A stretch of DNA of 64,000 nt from Nitrospira sp. (lineage in GTDB: Bacteria; Nitrospirota; Nitrospiria; Nitrospirales; Nitrospiraceae): the NCBI GenBank assembly GCA_024331125.1, contig JANDJI010000002.1, forward strand, positions 124,001-188,000, written 5' to 3'. The position numbers and the translations under genes were made by a program. Shown here one piece after another: positions 53,489 through 62,202 of the stretch; position 1 is the stretch's first letter, and the number at the start of each line of letters is the position of its first letter. Below the pieces are notes generated by a model. That model ran no database searches and was not told the origin of the DNA. It was given only the letters and a program-made list of their open reading frames with translations.

Positions 53489-54154
53489 CTAACTGGCCGA
53501 AATCAAGGAGCGAGCGACCTGGAACGCTTTGTCCATATCCGGCAGATGTTTGATCTCCGGGGTGATCTGAAGATAACGAATGGTGTTGTCCTTGTCCACG
53601 ACCATCACGGCCCTGGCCAAAATGTGCAGATCTTTCACCAAGAGGCCGTGCGCTTTGCCGAATTCGGCGCCCCGGTAGTCGGACAGGAACGTGACGTTGT
53701 TGATCTTGGCTTCTTGCGCGAAGCGCTTTTGAGCGAACGGCGTATCGATACTAACCGTGATCAGCTCGATCATCCTGTCCAGGCCGTTGTTTTTTTCGCT
53801 GAGGTGATGGGTTTGCTGTTCGCAAACCGGTGTATCGAGCGACGGCACCACGCTGATGATCCGGACTTTCCCCGCTCCTTTCGTGCGGGCGATGTTGACT
53901 GCCGAAAGATCGGTCTGGATCACGTTCACGTCGCGGATCGTATCGCCGGTTTTAACGGCAGTTCCTGAAAGTGCAAGCGGTTCCCCCTTGAAGAGCACGT
54001 TGTTACCCTCTCCGGCCGCGGCGCTGCCGTCGGCGACGGCGATGTTTTTATAGGTGAAACCGGGTCCGTTTAGCTCTCCCATGCCGGTGCAGCCGGCCAG
54101 GCCGAAAGAAAAACCCATCACTACTCCCAGGATCGTGCGCGCAGATGTCAGCAT
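53489..54154 (-). CDS. tpx: thiol peroxidase (Tpx-like) lipoprotein lacking the resolving cysteine
   Basis: The 221-residue protein starts with a lipoprotein leader (ILGVVMGFSFGLAGC, Cys22). The peroxiredoxin domain shows SVVPSLDTPVCEQQT near 101-115 with the peroxidatic cysteine and catalytic Thr. In typical Tpx the resolving cysteine follows in PFAQxRFC; here the segment reads PFAQKRFAQEA, so that cysteine is Ala. The protein would thus work as a membrane-tethered 1-Cys peroxidase needing an external thiol, or form intermolecular disulfides. No other cysteine exists in the mature domain except the lipidated one. Confidence 0.88.
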   Translation of the reverse strand: MLTSARTILGVVMGFSFGLAGCTGMGELNGPGFTYKNIAVADGSAAAGEGNNVLFKGEPLALSGTAVKTGDTIRDVNVIQTDLSAVNIARTKGAGKVRIISVVPSLDTPVCEQQTHHLSEKNNGLDRMIELITVSIDTPFAQKRFAQEAKINNVTFLSDYRGAEFGKAHGLLVKDLHILARAVMVVDKDNTIRYLQITPEIKHLPDMDKAFQVARSLISAS

Positions 54155-54220
54155 GGTCTGTTCCTTTCATATCGAGCAAGTAGAGATTTTGATAAACCCG
54201 GCCGATAGGCCATCCCATCG

Positions 54221-55222
54221 TCAGGGATGAATATACGCGATGAGCAGCTCGTTGACTAGAGCCGGCCGTTCCCATTGAGGAATATGACCCGCAAAGGGGA
54301 TGGTCTGAAGCCGGGACCCTTCGATGAGACGGTGGAGTTCGTGACCGACTGAGGAGGGGAAGACGCGGTCTTCTTCTCCCCAGATGATGAGAGTCGGATG
54401 TCGGATCGTATCGAGGCGCAAGGCGTAGCCGGATTCCCAGAGGCAGAGCGTCTGTTTCATGGCGAGCATCGGCTTGATGATGCCGGGGAGACGGCGATTG
54501 CGGTTGGATCGTTCAAGGACGGCGGGGGTGATGAGAGACCGATCGTACACCAGTTCCTCCAGAACGGATGAGATCATCCAACCGCCGAAGAGACGATTGC
54601 CAAGAGAGATCAGCCACGCAGGCGCGCGTGTGTCGAGTGTCCGCTTGACGATGGGGCTGGTCAGTTTCGCTCGAATGTCTCGCGGTAACCCGCCGATCAA
54701 TATGAGCTTATCCACTCGTTCCGGATGGTCGAGGGCCACTGCCATGGCCAGGCCGGCGCCCATGGAGTTGCCGATCAGGGTCGCGCGGGAGATGTGCAGG
54801 GCGTCCATGAAGCGGGTGAAAAAATCCACGAGCTGATCCGGGCGGTACTCGATATCCGGCTTGTCGGATAAGCCAAAACCGGGCAGGTCCGGGGTAATGA
54901 CGCGGAAGTGCCGCGCCAGCTCCCGTTGCTGATGCTCCCATTGCCACATGGACCCGCCGAACCCGTGGATGAGGAAAAGAGGAGGGCCGGTTCCCACATC
55001 CAGGTAGGCGATTCGCTGGTCGTCAATGGTGGCGATGTGAATCGGGATGCGTTCGAACGCATCGAAGTGAGGCGGAATGGAAGACTGGGAGGTGCAGGCG
55101 GCGACGAAGGCGAACAAGGGCCATATACCGAAAGGGCCGGGACGGAGTCGTCGGTCTGTCTTGGCGAACCGGGTGAAAAAATTCGGTCGGAAGGCGTTAT
55201 TGCAACTGGATGACGGTTTCAT
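54221..55222 (-). CDS. alpha/beta hydrolase, probable lipoprotein
   Basis: The protein has 333 residues. A leader ending FAFVAAC suggests lipidation near residue 43; the leader is long, and the first 26 bases overlap the end of the carboxylase gene upstream. The fold shows HGFGGSMWQWE near 85-95 (oxyanion), LIGNSMGAG near 155-163 with the nucleophile Ser, WGEEDRVFP near 285 with the Asp, and FAGHIPQWE near 312 with the His: a full triad of haloperoxidase/lipase-like hydrolases. The substrate is unknown. It lies in the same direction as the carboxylase subunits and is probably cotranscribed. Confidence 0.8.
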   Translation of the reverse strand: MKPSSSCNNAFRPNFFTRFAKTDRRLRPGPFGIWPLFAFVAACTSQSSIPPHFDAFERIPIHIATIDDQRIAYLDVGTGPPLFLIHGFGGSMWQWEHQQRELARHFRVITPDLPGFGLSDKPDIEYRPDQLVDFFTRFMDALHISRATLIGNSMGAGLAMAVALDHPERVDKLILIGGLPRDIRAKLTSPIVKRTLDTRAPAWLISLGNRLFGGWMISSVLEELVYDRSLITPAVLERSNRNRRLPGIIKPMLAMKQTLCLWESGYALRLDTIRHPTLIIWGEEDRVFPSSVGHELHRLIEGSRLQTIPFAGHIPQWERPALVNELLIAYIHP

Positions 55223-57146
55223 CCGGCTTCACATTTTCTCCCTCCGCCACAAAAATCGCGGCCACGGTTCCATCGATCGGCGCCGGGACGCGGCTTTCCA
55301 TCTTCATCGCCTCGATCACCAGCAGAGAATCACCGGCCTTGACGCGATCATTGATCGACACCAGGATTTTGACGACCCGGCCCGGCATGGGCGGCGCCAC
55401 GTCGCCTGGTTGTGACGGCCGAGGTCGCTTCGCCTTGGTGGTTTTGTCGGCTTCATGAGTCTCCGGCACGCCGGCGAAGACTTCCTGGATCGGTTCGAGC
55501 GACACTTCTTCCAACCGATCGTTGACGCGGATGTAATAGGGTTTTCGCCCGTCCACCTTCCGGCCCGATCCGGATACCTTGACGTGATAGGTCTCGCCGT
55601 GCACGGTGACGTTGAACTCGACCGGCGCCAGATGCAGTTCGTGGGCCACGGCCGGAGCTTTGGGAGACACGGTTTCAAGCGGGGGGGGCGTCAGTTCGCC
55701 TTTCTTGCGCGCCTCGAAAAACTCCCGTGCAATGGCGGGGAAGAGGGCGAAGGAGAGTTGATCTTCAAGGGAGTGATCCGGCAGTTCTCTCTTGATCGCT
55801 TCCATCTCCGGCTCGAGCCGGTCGGCCGGTCTGGTTTTGATCGGCTCTTCGTCTCCGATGGCGCGCGCCATGACTTCGTTGTCGACCGGTCCGGGCGCCC
55901 GTCCGTACAATCCGAGAAAGTAATTCTTGGTTTCGGTCGTGATCACTTTGTACCGCTCGCCGGTCAGGACGTTCAACGTGGCCTGTGTGCCGATAATCTG
56001 GCTGGCCGGTGTGACGAGCGGCGGATAGCCCATCTCTTTTCTGACACGGGGCACTTCGTCGAGCACTTCTTTCATCCGGTCGAGCGCCTGTTGTTCGGCC
56101 AGTTGCGCGGCCAGGTTCGACAGCATGCCGCCGGGAATTTGCGACGTCAGGATCGCCGCGTCGACTCCGGTGAAGTCGCTCTCGAATTGCCGATACTTGC
56201 GTCGGACGACGCGGAAGTGGTCCGCAATGGGCTGGAGATCGGTCAGATCGAGGCCGGTGTCATAGGGAGTCCGCTGCAGCGCGGCCACGACGGATTCGGT
56301 GGGCGGGTGCGACGCGCCGCCGGAGAGAGGCGACATAGCGGTGTCCAGAATGTCGAGGCCGGCCAGCACCGCCATCAGCGCCGACATCGCGCCCATGCCG
56401 GCCGTGTCATGGGAGTGCAAATGGATCGGAACCGAGACGGCGGCCTTGAGCCGGCGGATGAGATGATACGCGTCAAACGGAGCCAGGAGCCCGGCCATGT
56501 CTTTGACACAGAGCGTATCGGTGCCCAGATCCTCCAACCGTTTGGCCAGGTCCACGAATCGGTCGAGACTGTGCACGGGACTGACCGTGTAGCTGATGGC
56601 GGCCTCGACGTGTTTGCCGCAGGCCCGCACTTCCCGCACCGCCCGCTCGAGGTTGCGGACGTCGTTCAGCGCGTCGAAAATACGGAAGACGTCGATCCCG
56701 TTGGCCGCCGACCGTTCGATGAATCGCTCCAGGACGTCGTCGGCGTAATGCCGGTAGCCGACAAGGTTTTGACCCCGAAGCAACATTTGCAGCTTGGTGT
56801 TCGGCATGGCCGCGCGGAGGGCGCGGAGCCGCTCCCACGGGTCTTCTTTCAAGTATCGCAGACAGGTATCGAACGTCGCGCCGCCCCACACTTCCAAGGA
56901 CCAGAACCCCACGGCGTCGAGTTTCTGGGCGATCGGCAACATGTCCTCGGTCCTCATGCGGGTGGCCAGCAGGCACTGGTGCCCGTCGCGCAACGCGACG
57001 TCGGTGATCAAGAGACGTTTTCCCGGTGCGGGTTGGATGATCGATTCATCCCGCCGCAAGGCGGTCGGTTTTGATCGTTTGACGTTGGGCGCGGCCGATC
57101 GAGTGGTCACTCGCTGTTTTTTTCCTGAGGATCGTGTGGTTGCCAT
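55197..57146 (-). CDS. pycB: biotin-dependent 2-oxo-acid carboxylase, carboxyltransferase + biotinyl subunit (pyruvate carboxylase subunit B type)
   Basis: The 649-residue protein starts with about 35 basic residues, then an HMGL-like carboxyltransferase domain: DVALRDGHQCLLATR near 49-63, LRGQNLVGYRHYADD near 123, the carbamylated-lysine region LCVKDMAGLL near 216, and the metal-binding HLHSHDTAGMGA near 242. A conserved carboxylase domain follows to about 490, and a biotinyl domain with VIEAMKMES near 618 ends it. With the partner at 57191 it forms a two-subunit pyruvate carboxylase, or the closely similar 2-oxoglutarate carboxylase used in reverse TCA cycles; sequence alone does not decide. 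Confidence 0.88.
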   Translation of the reverse strand: MATTRSSGKKQRVTTRSAAPNVKRSKPTALRRDESIIQPAPGKRLLITDVALRDGHQCLLATRMRTEDMLPIAQKLDAVGFWSLEVWGGATFDTCLRYLKEDPWERLRALRAAMPNTKLQMLLRGQNLVGYRHYADDVLERFIERSAANGIDVFRIFDALNDVRNLERAVREVRACGKHVEAAISYTVSPVHSLDRFVDLAKRLEDLGTDTLCVKDMAGLLAPFDAYHLIRRLKAAVSVPIHLHSHDTAGMGAMSALMAVLAGLDILDTAMSPLSGGASHPPTESVVAALQRTPYDTGLDLTDLQPIADHFRVVRRKYRQFESDFTGVDAAILTSQIPGGMLSNLAAQLAEQQALDRMKEVLDEVPRVRKEMGYPPLVTPASQIIGTQATLNVLTGERYKVITTETKNYFLGLYGRAPGPVDNEVMARAIGDEEPIKTRPADRLEPEMEAIKRELPDHSLEDQLSFALFPAIAREFFEARKKGELTPPPLETVSPKAPAVAHELHLAPVEFNVTVHGETYHVKVSGSGRKVDGRKPYYIRVNDRLEEVSLEPIQEVFAGVPETHEADKTTKAKRPRPSQPGDVAPPMPGRVVKILVSINDRVKAGDSLLVIEAMKMESRVPAPIDGTVAAIFVAEGENVKPDETVIQLQ

Positions 57147-57190
57147 GCTGTCAGACGTTGTGTGCGCGGGATAATGCGGCGGCGCGTCGG

Positions 57191-58609
57191 TTACAACCCC
57201 TCATAGGCGGCGATGGCGGCGGAGATCGCCAAAACCAAATCTTCCGGTTGCTGAAATTCGTGATACGAGTACAACTCCGGGTGGGTTTCCAGGTACGACG
57301 TGTCGAAACGCCCGGCCATGAAATCAGGCTCCTGCATGATGGCTTCCATAAAAGGAATGGTCGTTTTTACTCCGCGCAGGACATATTCTTCAAGCGAGCG
57401 GCGCATGCGGCTCACCGCTTCTTCCCACGTGCGGCCGCGCACGGTCAGTTTGGCCAACAGGGCATCGTAGTAGGGAGGGACCGTATAGTCTTTGTAGACG
57501 GCGCCGTCAATGCGGACACCGATTCCTCCCGGCGAGAGATAAGCCGTAACGGTTCCGGTGCAGGGCATGAAGTTGTTTTTGGGGTCTTCCGCATTGATCC
57601 GGCATTGGATCGCATGGCCCTGGAGCACGATGTCTTTTTGTTGCAGATCGAGCGGGAGGCCCGCCGCGATCGAGATCTGATGACGGACAATGTCGATGGC
57701 GGTGATCTGTTCCGTGACCGTATGTTCGACTTGAAGCCGGGGATTCATCTCGATGAAATAGAACCGGCCTTCCTGATCGAGCAAGAATTCCACCGTGCCT
57801 GCGTTGTCGTAGTCCACCGCCCGAGCGATGGCGATCGCCGCACGGCCCATCTCTTCCCGGAGAGCCGGCGTCAAGATCAACGACGGCGCGATCTCGATCA
57901 ATTTTTGATGCCGGCGTTGAATCGAACAATCGCGTTCGCCCAGATGAATGATATGGCCGTGGCGGTCTCCGAGAATTTGAAATTCGATGTGGTGAGGCCG
58001 CTCGATGTATTTCTCGATGAACACGCTGCCGTCGCCGAACGAGGCTTGGGCTTCCCGCGACGCGGTCTCCATGTTTTCACGAAGCTCCGCGTCGGATCGC
58101 ACGACGCGGAGCCCCCGTCCTCCTCCGCCCGCGCTCGCTTTGATCATGAGCGGATAACCGACGTGCTTGGCAAAGGTCAGCGCATCTTTGACGTCGGTGA
58201 TGGCGCCGTTCGTACCAGGGACGACCGGCACGCCGGCGGCCTGCGCGATTTCACGGGCCTTGACCTTGCTGCCCATCATGGTGATGGCATAGGGGGAAGG
58301 ACCGATAAAGGTGACGCCTGAAGCCTGGCAGAGCTCGGCAAACTCCGCGTTTTCGGAGAGAAATCCGTATCCTGGATGAATGGCGTCGGCGCCGATGCGG
58401 ACGGCTAAGTCCACGATCTGTCGGCTGTCCAGGAACCCCTTGACCGGTCCGGGGCCGACCACATAGGCCTCATCGGCTTTTTTGACGTAAATACCGGTTG
58501 AGTCGGCCTCCGAATAGATGGCGGCTGTGGCGATGTTCAACTCGCGGCAGGCCCGGATGATGCGCATGGCGATTTCGCCGCGATTGGCGATCAAGATCTT
58601 CTTAAACAT
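57191..58609 (-). CDS. pycA: biotin carboxylase subunit of the same 2-oxo-acid carboxylase
   Basis: The 472-residue protein is a full-length biotin carboxylase: FKKILIANRGEIAMRIIRAC at 2-21, the ATP-grasp core with MIKASAGGGGRGLRVV near 155-170, EKYIERPHHIEFQ near 195, FYFIEMNPRLQVEHTVTE near 278-295, and a C-terminal domain. It carboxylates the biotin of the neighbouring subunit using ATP and bicarbonate. It lies 44 bases upstream of that gene in the same direction. The 270-base divergent gap to 58879 should hold the promoter but no clear one is seen. Confidence 0.9.
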   Translation of the reverse strand: MFKKILIANRGEIAMRIIRACRELNIATAAIYSEADSTGIYVKKADEAYVVGPGPVKGFLDSRQIVDLAVRIGADAIHPGYGFLSENAEFAELCQASGVTFIGPSPYAITMMGSKVKAREIAQAAGVPVVPGTNGAITDVKDALTFAKHVGYPLMIKASAGGGGRGLRVVRSDAELRENMETASREAQASFGDGSVFIEKYIERPHHIEFQILGDRHGHIIHLGERDCSIQRRHQKLIEIAPSLILTPALREEMGRAAIAIARAVDYDNAGTVEFLLDQEGRFYFIEMNPRLQVEHTVTEQITAIDIVRHQISIAAGLPLDLQQKDIVLQGHAIQCRINAEDPKNNFMPCTGTVTAYLSPGGIGVRIDGAVYKDYTVPPYYDALLAKLTVRGRTWEEAVSRMRRSLEEYVLRGVKTTIPFMEAIMQEPDFMAGRFDTSYLETHPELYSYHEFQQPEDLVLAISAAIAAYEGL

Positions 58610-58878
58610 GGCGCGTGAGACCGGACTGAAAAATGAGCGCGTAAGCTAACACAGGATGAAATGATCTGTCGAGAGAGGGAGCGTCGTTACATCGGAACCG
58701 ACCGGGAGAATGGAGAGGCCCCGATTCGCCGTTGACATGCTTGCGCGAAAGGTTCGGGCTTCGATCGACGCCGGGCCTGATTGTACGACGGAAGGGGAGA
58801 GCGATTGTCTCTTGTTTCCGAGAAACGAACGCTCTCCACCGTTCATCAGCGGCGCAATGGATTGACGGACATACAAGA

Positions 58879-59874
58879 ATGCGGTTGCGTTTATGGACAG
58901 TGACGATTGGAATCCTTGTGCTTCTGGGATTCAACCATGTATCAGCATGGGGAGAAAGCCCGGCGCCGTCGGTTCATTGGGGCAGCCTGTCCTTCCCCGA
59001 TCAATACTCCACGGTAATTACGGGGCTGACTCTCAATCGGTTCACGCCGACGGATGGGAATGGAGCCAGGTATGATTCGACCGTCGCGAATACGATCGGT
59101 TTTAATCTGATCACGCTCAGTTGGACCCAACATTGGGGTGGAAACTGGGAAGGCTGGAGCAGCAATTTCACGGCCGGCATCAGTCCCACGGGCAACCAAC
59201 CCAGTGAATTCTTCCAGAACAAGGTCGTTCATCAGTTGCGGCATCTGCCCCCGGTGCCCACTGTGGACCCCCGAAAAGAGACCGACGTGATGATCGATGG
59301 CTCTCTGACGCGGTGGTTCACGGTGGGAGAGCCGAAAATTGTGTTTGTCGGCGCGGGATTTTCCGTCGGCACGGTCTATCAACAGGGGTTTCTGAGAGCC
59401 GGGATCAGGCGGTTGCAGATCTCGCCGACGTTCTATCGCGGTGAGTGGGGGGAGGTGAGCCTGCGGGCTTCCCTCTTGGGCCGCATCAGCTATCAAACCA
59501 ACGGAGCGGCGCTCCATTCCGTCAGAAACACCGCCGGGTTGGTCCAGCCGGCTGTGGCCTTCGGTCAATACCGCGTCACGGGGAAGGGAGAAACCGTTCC
59601 CGCCTGGGAGATCGAATTCGGACTGATGTGGGATTCCGGGATTTTTGTCAATCCTGTCGGCGAAAGTCAGAAACAGTTTGCGTGGACCTTGGCCCTCTCC
59701 ACAGGGCCGCTTCGGTTTGAAACCTGGAACGACAGCATGGGCAATATCGTGACGAGAGACTTCGGGCCTACCTACGGCGCAAGCTTGACGCTCGATCTTT
59801 TGCGGGTGTGGAGTTCCATTCATGGAACTTCGTCTGTACCGGCCTCCTCATCTTCCGTCTCAATTATAAGGTGA
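58879..59874 (+). CDS. exported protein of unknown function, possible outer-membrane beta barrel
   Basis: The ATG at 58879 gives a 331-residue product with a signal peptide (LWTVTIGILVLLGFNHVSA, cleavage near AWG). The longer frame from 58732 is mostly upstream noise. The mature sequence has alternating hydrophobic/aromatic strands (for example ITLSWTQHWGGNWEGW, RFETWNDSMGN) and a final YGASLTLDLLRVW, which would suit a small barrel such as an LpxR-like or porin-like protein, but there is no signature to prove it. It ends one base before the convergent gene's stop. Confidence 0.65.
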   Translation: MRLRLWTVTIGILVLLGFNHVSAWGESPAPSVHWGSLSFPDQYSTVITGLTLNRFTPTDGNGARYDSTVANTIGFNLITLSWTQHWGGNWEGWSSNFTAGISPTGNQPSEFFQNKVVHQLRHLPPVPTVDPRKETDVMIDGSLTRWFTVGEPKIVFVGAGFSVGTVYQQGFLRAGIRRLQISPTFYRGEWGEVSLRASLLGRISYQTNGAALHSVRNTAGLVQPAVAFGQYRVTGKGETVPAWEIEFGLMWDSGIFVNPVGESQKQFAWTLALSTGPLRFETWNDSMGNIVTRDFGPTYGASLTLDLLRVWSSIHGTSSVPASSSSVSIIR

Positions 59875-59875
59875 G

Positions 59876-60331
59876 TTACTTAGCCAGCACCAGGAAGGCT
59901 TTCGATCGGGCGTTGCCTCCTCCCGCCACAATGTCGATGAAGGACATGCCGGCCGGAACGTTGGGCACCGTGGCCTCAATGGTCGTGTCGTTGATGAAGG
60001 TGTAGTCGATCGTCGCCGCGCCGGCGGCGCTGAACGCGACGCCGTGAAAACATTCCTTGGTTCCGAAATTTTCCCCCTTGATCGTGACTTTCTCGCCCGG
60101 CTTGGCCTCGTCCGGCTCTACGGAGAGAATTTTCGGCCGTTTGCTGCGATCGCAGACCGGGTCTTGCTGAATCGTGCGCTCATCCGACCCCTCGATCGAT
60201 TTCATATCGTACAGCGTAAAGCCCGATCCTTCGACCACGGCTCCCTCCTCGGCGTAGACCGCATGGGAAAGCACCGGTGTAAAAAGCAATAAAGAGACGA
60301 TTATGATCCGAGAGGAGAGTTGAAAGCACAT
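59876..60331 (-). CDS. exported IPT/TIG-domain protein
   Basis: This 151-residue protein has a signal peptide (IIIVSLLLFTPVLSHAVYA) and one IPT/TIG immunoglobulin-like domain from about 66: PKILSVEPDEAKPGEKVTIK, GENFGT, then DTTIEATVPNVPAG. Such domains mediate binding in surface or regulatory proteins. A near-perfect AGGAGG site precedes the start. It follows the PstS-like gene by 20 bases, so the two probably form an operon and may work together at the cell envelope. Its ligand is unknown. Confidence 0.8.
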   Translation of the reverse strand: MCFQLSSRIIIVSLLLFTPVLSHAVYAEEGAVVEGSGFTLYDMKSIEGSDERTIQQDPVCDRSKRPKILSVEPDEAKPGEKVTIKGENFGTKECFHGVAFSAAGAATIDYTFINDTTIEATVPNVPAGMSFIDIVAGGGNARSKAFLVLAK

Positions 60332-60351
60332 AAAACCTCCTGTGGGCGAAC

Positions 60352-61173
60352 TTATTCGCTTTGTAACGAAATATACTCGTTCCCGACGATCGCCTGACCG
60401 GGAGCCGAGCGGGCGAACGTTATGAAGGCTTGGACCAACGGATCAGGTTGCGGCCCGGATAGCAGCAACAAGGGGCGACGGAGGCCGTAGCGGCCGTCTC
60501 GCACGGTCGGTGCCTCGGGTTCGACTTTATCGATCGGCATCAAGCGAACGGCGACGCCGCTTGAGACCGCCGACAGACCGGAACTCAAAGAAATATAGGC
60601 GACGGCTGACAATGGCGGCAGCGTGCCCGCGACGGTTTTCACGACCAGGTCATCGGAATCGATCGTTTTGGCGGTATCGGAAATTTTTCCAACGATCTCC
60701 AATTGCGATTCGAAGGCGTCGCGAATGTTTTGATTGCGCGGGCGGTCGATCAGCGAAATCCTGGTCTCCGGTCCTCCCACCTCGGACCATTCCTTGACGG
60801 CTCCGGTAAAGATGAGAGCGACCTGCTGCTTTGTGAGTTCTTTGGTGAAGTTGGACAGGTGAACCAAAATGCCGATCCCGTCCCATCCGATTTGCGTGGA
60901 GGCCAGATCCGGATGGGCTGAAGCCGAGACGGCGATATGGGCCTGACCACGTTTGACCATCTCGGGAGGATTCGATTGGGCATCCCACAGCACGTCGATG
61001 TAGACTCGCGGGTGCGCCTTTTCGAACGCGCGAACGAGAGCCTCCATGACGGTTTGTTCCGGGCCGTTTCCGACGATAATAAGGTTTCCGGACGGCTCGA
61101 ACGCCCCGGCGGGACCGGTCGTCCACATCGAGAGCAGCGCCAGGGCGGTGACAACAGCTCTCGCGATGTTCAT
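60352..61173 (-). CDS. PstS-like periplasmic substrate-binding protein
   Basis: Starting at 61173 behind GGAGG, the 273-residue product has a signal peptide (ARAVVTALALLSMWTTGPAGA) and a type-2 periplasmic binding fold: NLIIVGNGPEQTVMEALVRA near 30-49, HIAVSASAHPD near 79, LTKQQVALIFTGAVKEWSEVGG near 114-135 and GTLPPLSAVAYISLSSG near 183, the pattern of phosphate/tungstate-type binding proteins. No ABC permease or ATPase genes lie nearby, so it may serve as an orphan sensor or scaffold rather than a transporter part. Confidence 0.8.
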   Translation of the reverse strand: MNIARAVVTALALLSMWTTGPAGAFEPSGNLIIVGNGPEQTVMEALVRAFEKAHPRVYIDVLWDAQSNPPEMVKRGQAHIAVSASAHPDLASTQIGWDGIGILVHLSNFTKELTKQQVALIFTGAVKEWSEVGGPETRISLIDRPRNQNIRDAFESQLEIVGKISDTAKTIDSDDLVVKTVAGTLPPLSAVAYISLSSGLSAVSSGVAVRLMPIDKVEPEAPTVRDGRYGLRRPLLLLSGPQPDPLVQAFITFARSAPGQAIVGNEYISLQSE

Positions 61174-61240
61174 GGTGCCTCCGTGCCGCGGAGGCGTGAA
61201 AAAGAATGACACGACAGAATGCAAAAGAGGCGACTCATTT

Positions 61241-61561
61241 TTATGGTTCAGAAGGAGGGTCCGATTCCGTGGAAGATTCCCATCCGCAATAGGCATTCGG
61301 CCGAGGCATGTTGCGTTTTACGTCCAAGGGCGGCAGTTTGGCGAACCGCTCCATCCGCTCTTGATTCATGGCGGCGGCTTTCATTTCGACAAAGCCTGGT
61401 TTATGAGTTCCGACGATTTTCGACGAAAAAGAAGAAAGCAGCCGGGTGGCTTGCCTGGCGTGACATGAGGGGCACTCGGTGTCCTCGATGCGGTCATGAA
61501 TCGATTGGGCGGCTTCAAAATGTGTCGAGCAGGCTTCGCAACGGTATTCATACAGCGGCAT
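61241..61561 (-). CDS. FmdB-family zinc ribbon protein
   Basis: The ATG at 61561 gives a 106-residue protein beginning MPLYEYRCEACSTHFE with CxxC at 8-11 and a second CxxC (ECPSCHAR) near 29-36, the zinc ribbon of FmdB regulators. RLLSSFSSKIVG follows as usual. The C-terminal 45 residues (Pro-rich) are not conserved in my view. The frame upstream to 61711 is not needed. The role is a putative regulatory zinc ribbon; nothing in the surroundings specifies a target. Confidence 0.85.
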   Translation of the reverse strand: MPLYEYRCEACSTHFEAAQSIHDRIEDTECPSCHARQATRLLSSFSSKIVGTHKPGFVEMKAAAMNQERMERFAKLPPLDVKRNMPRPNAYCGWESSTESDPPSEP

Positions 61562-61710
61562 GGCTGACGTTCTTTCTTTGAGCCGGATTCGCCGGCGGTC
61601 CGGAGACGGCCGTATTAAGGACCGCGTAGACGCCCTTGACCGGGCGATGATATTGCGTTTATTGTAGCACGATTTTGTTCTGAAACGACCAGTGTCGGAG
61701 GAGGAAACCA

Positions 61711-61887
61711 ATGCCGGTGCTTATCAGACGATACAAGGGGCACAGCGGGGTGATGCAGGAAGAACGGATCGACGATGATGATCGCATCGAGCGGTACATG
61801 CGGCTGTTCGAGAAAGACGATCTGAAAAAGCTGGAGACGGGCCAAAAGGTCTTTATTGAAAAGGATGAGTGGCAACTCCTTCCCTGA
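61711..61887 (+). CDS. small conserved-type hypothetical protein, 58 residues
   Basis: A GGAGGAGGAAA ribosome site sits immediately before ATG 61711, the best in the neighbourhood. The charged product begins MPVLIRRYKGHSGVMQEE, has a DDDDR acidic stretch and ends EKDEWQLLP. No domain is recognised. The strong ribosome site and continuous frame make it a credible gene despite its length. It diverges from the FmdB gene across about 150 bases. Confidence 0.72.
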   Translation: MPVLIRRYKGHSGVMQEERIDDDDRIERYMRLFEKDDLKKLETGQKVFIEKDEWQLLP

Positions 61888-61919
61888 TTGCTCGTCATTC
61901 GCATTCTATCCGGCGCAAT

Positions 61920-62123
61920 ATGACGTACTGGGTCCACGTCGCCCGATCGATCGATCGGGCGACGTTGCATCGTGATCGGTGTTCGGAAATCCCGTCGAAC
62001 GCCACTTCCAGTGATTTCTGGGAGGGAGGGTGGTTCGATTACCCGGACAAGGAGCGGGCGCTCCGTGCCATGGAGCAGGCGGGCGTCACGGAACAGCGGC
62101 GGTGTTCCCTCTGTAAACCCTGA
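61920..62123 (+). CDS. small protein with His/Cys-rich ends, 67 residues
   Basis: ATG 61920 opens a 67-residue frame: MTYWVHVARSIDRATLHRDRCS, then a WEGGWFDYPDKERALRAM segment and RRCSLCKP at the end. The His...Cys near the start plus CxxC at the terminus is a pattern I have seen in short uncharacterised bacterial proteins and could bind a metal. No ribosome site is clear. It lies 32 bases after the previous small gene, so both may share a transcript. Confidence 0.6.
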   Translation: MTYWVHVARSIDRATLHRDRCSEIPSNATSSDFWEGGWFDYPDKERALRAMEQAGVTEQRRCSLCKP

Positions 62124-62202
62124 TCGAAGAATCCTCAACAAGGGGATGAGGAGCACGGATTGCCCCCCAGGGCTTCGGCCCCCCCGTGCTTCGGATTGAA
62201 CG

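Noticed and set aside
55455..57074. 539-codon open frame on the plus strand
   Set aside because: It is the antisense of the carboxyltransferase/biotinyl subunit, which has clear motifs; the plus-strand product is Arg/Gly/His-rich with no recognisable domain.
57134..58321. 395-codon plus-strand frame
   Set aside because: Antisense of the biotin carboxylase gene, whose ATP-grasp motifs are complete; high-GC third-position bias explains the shadow.
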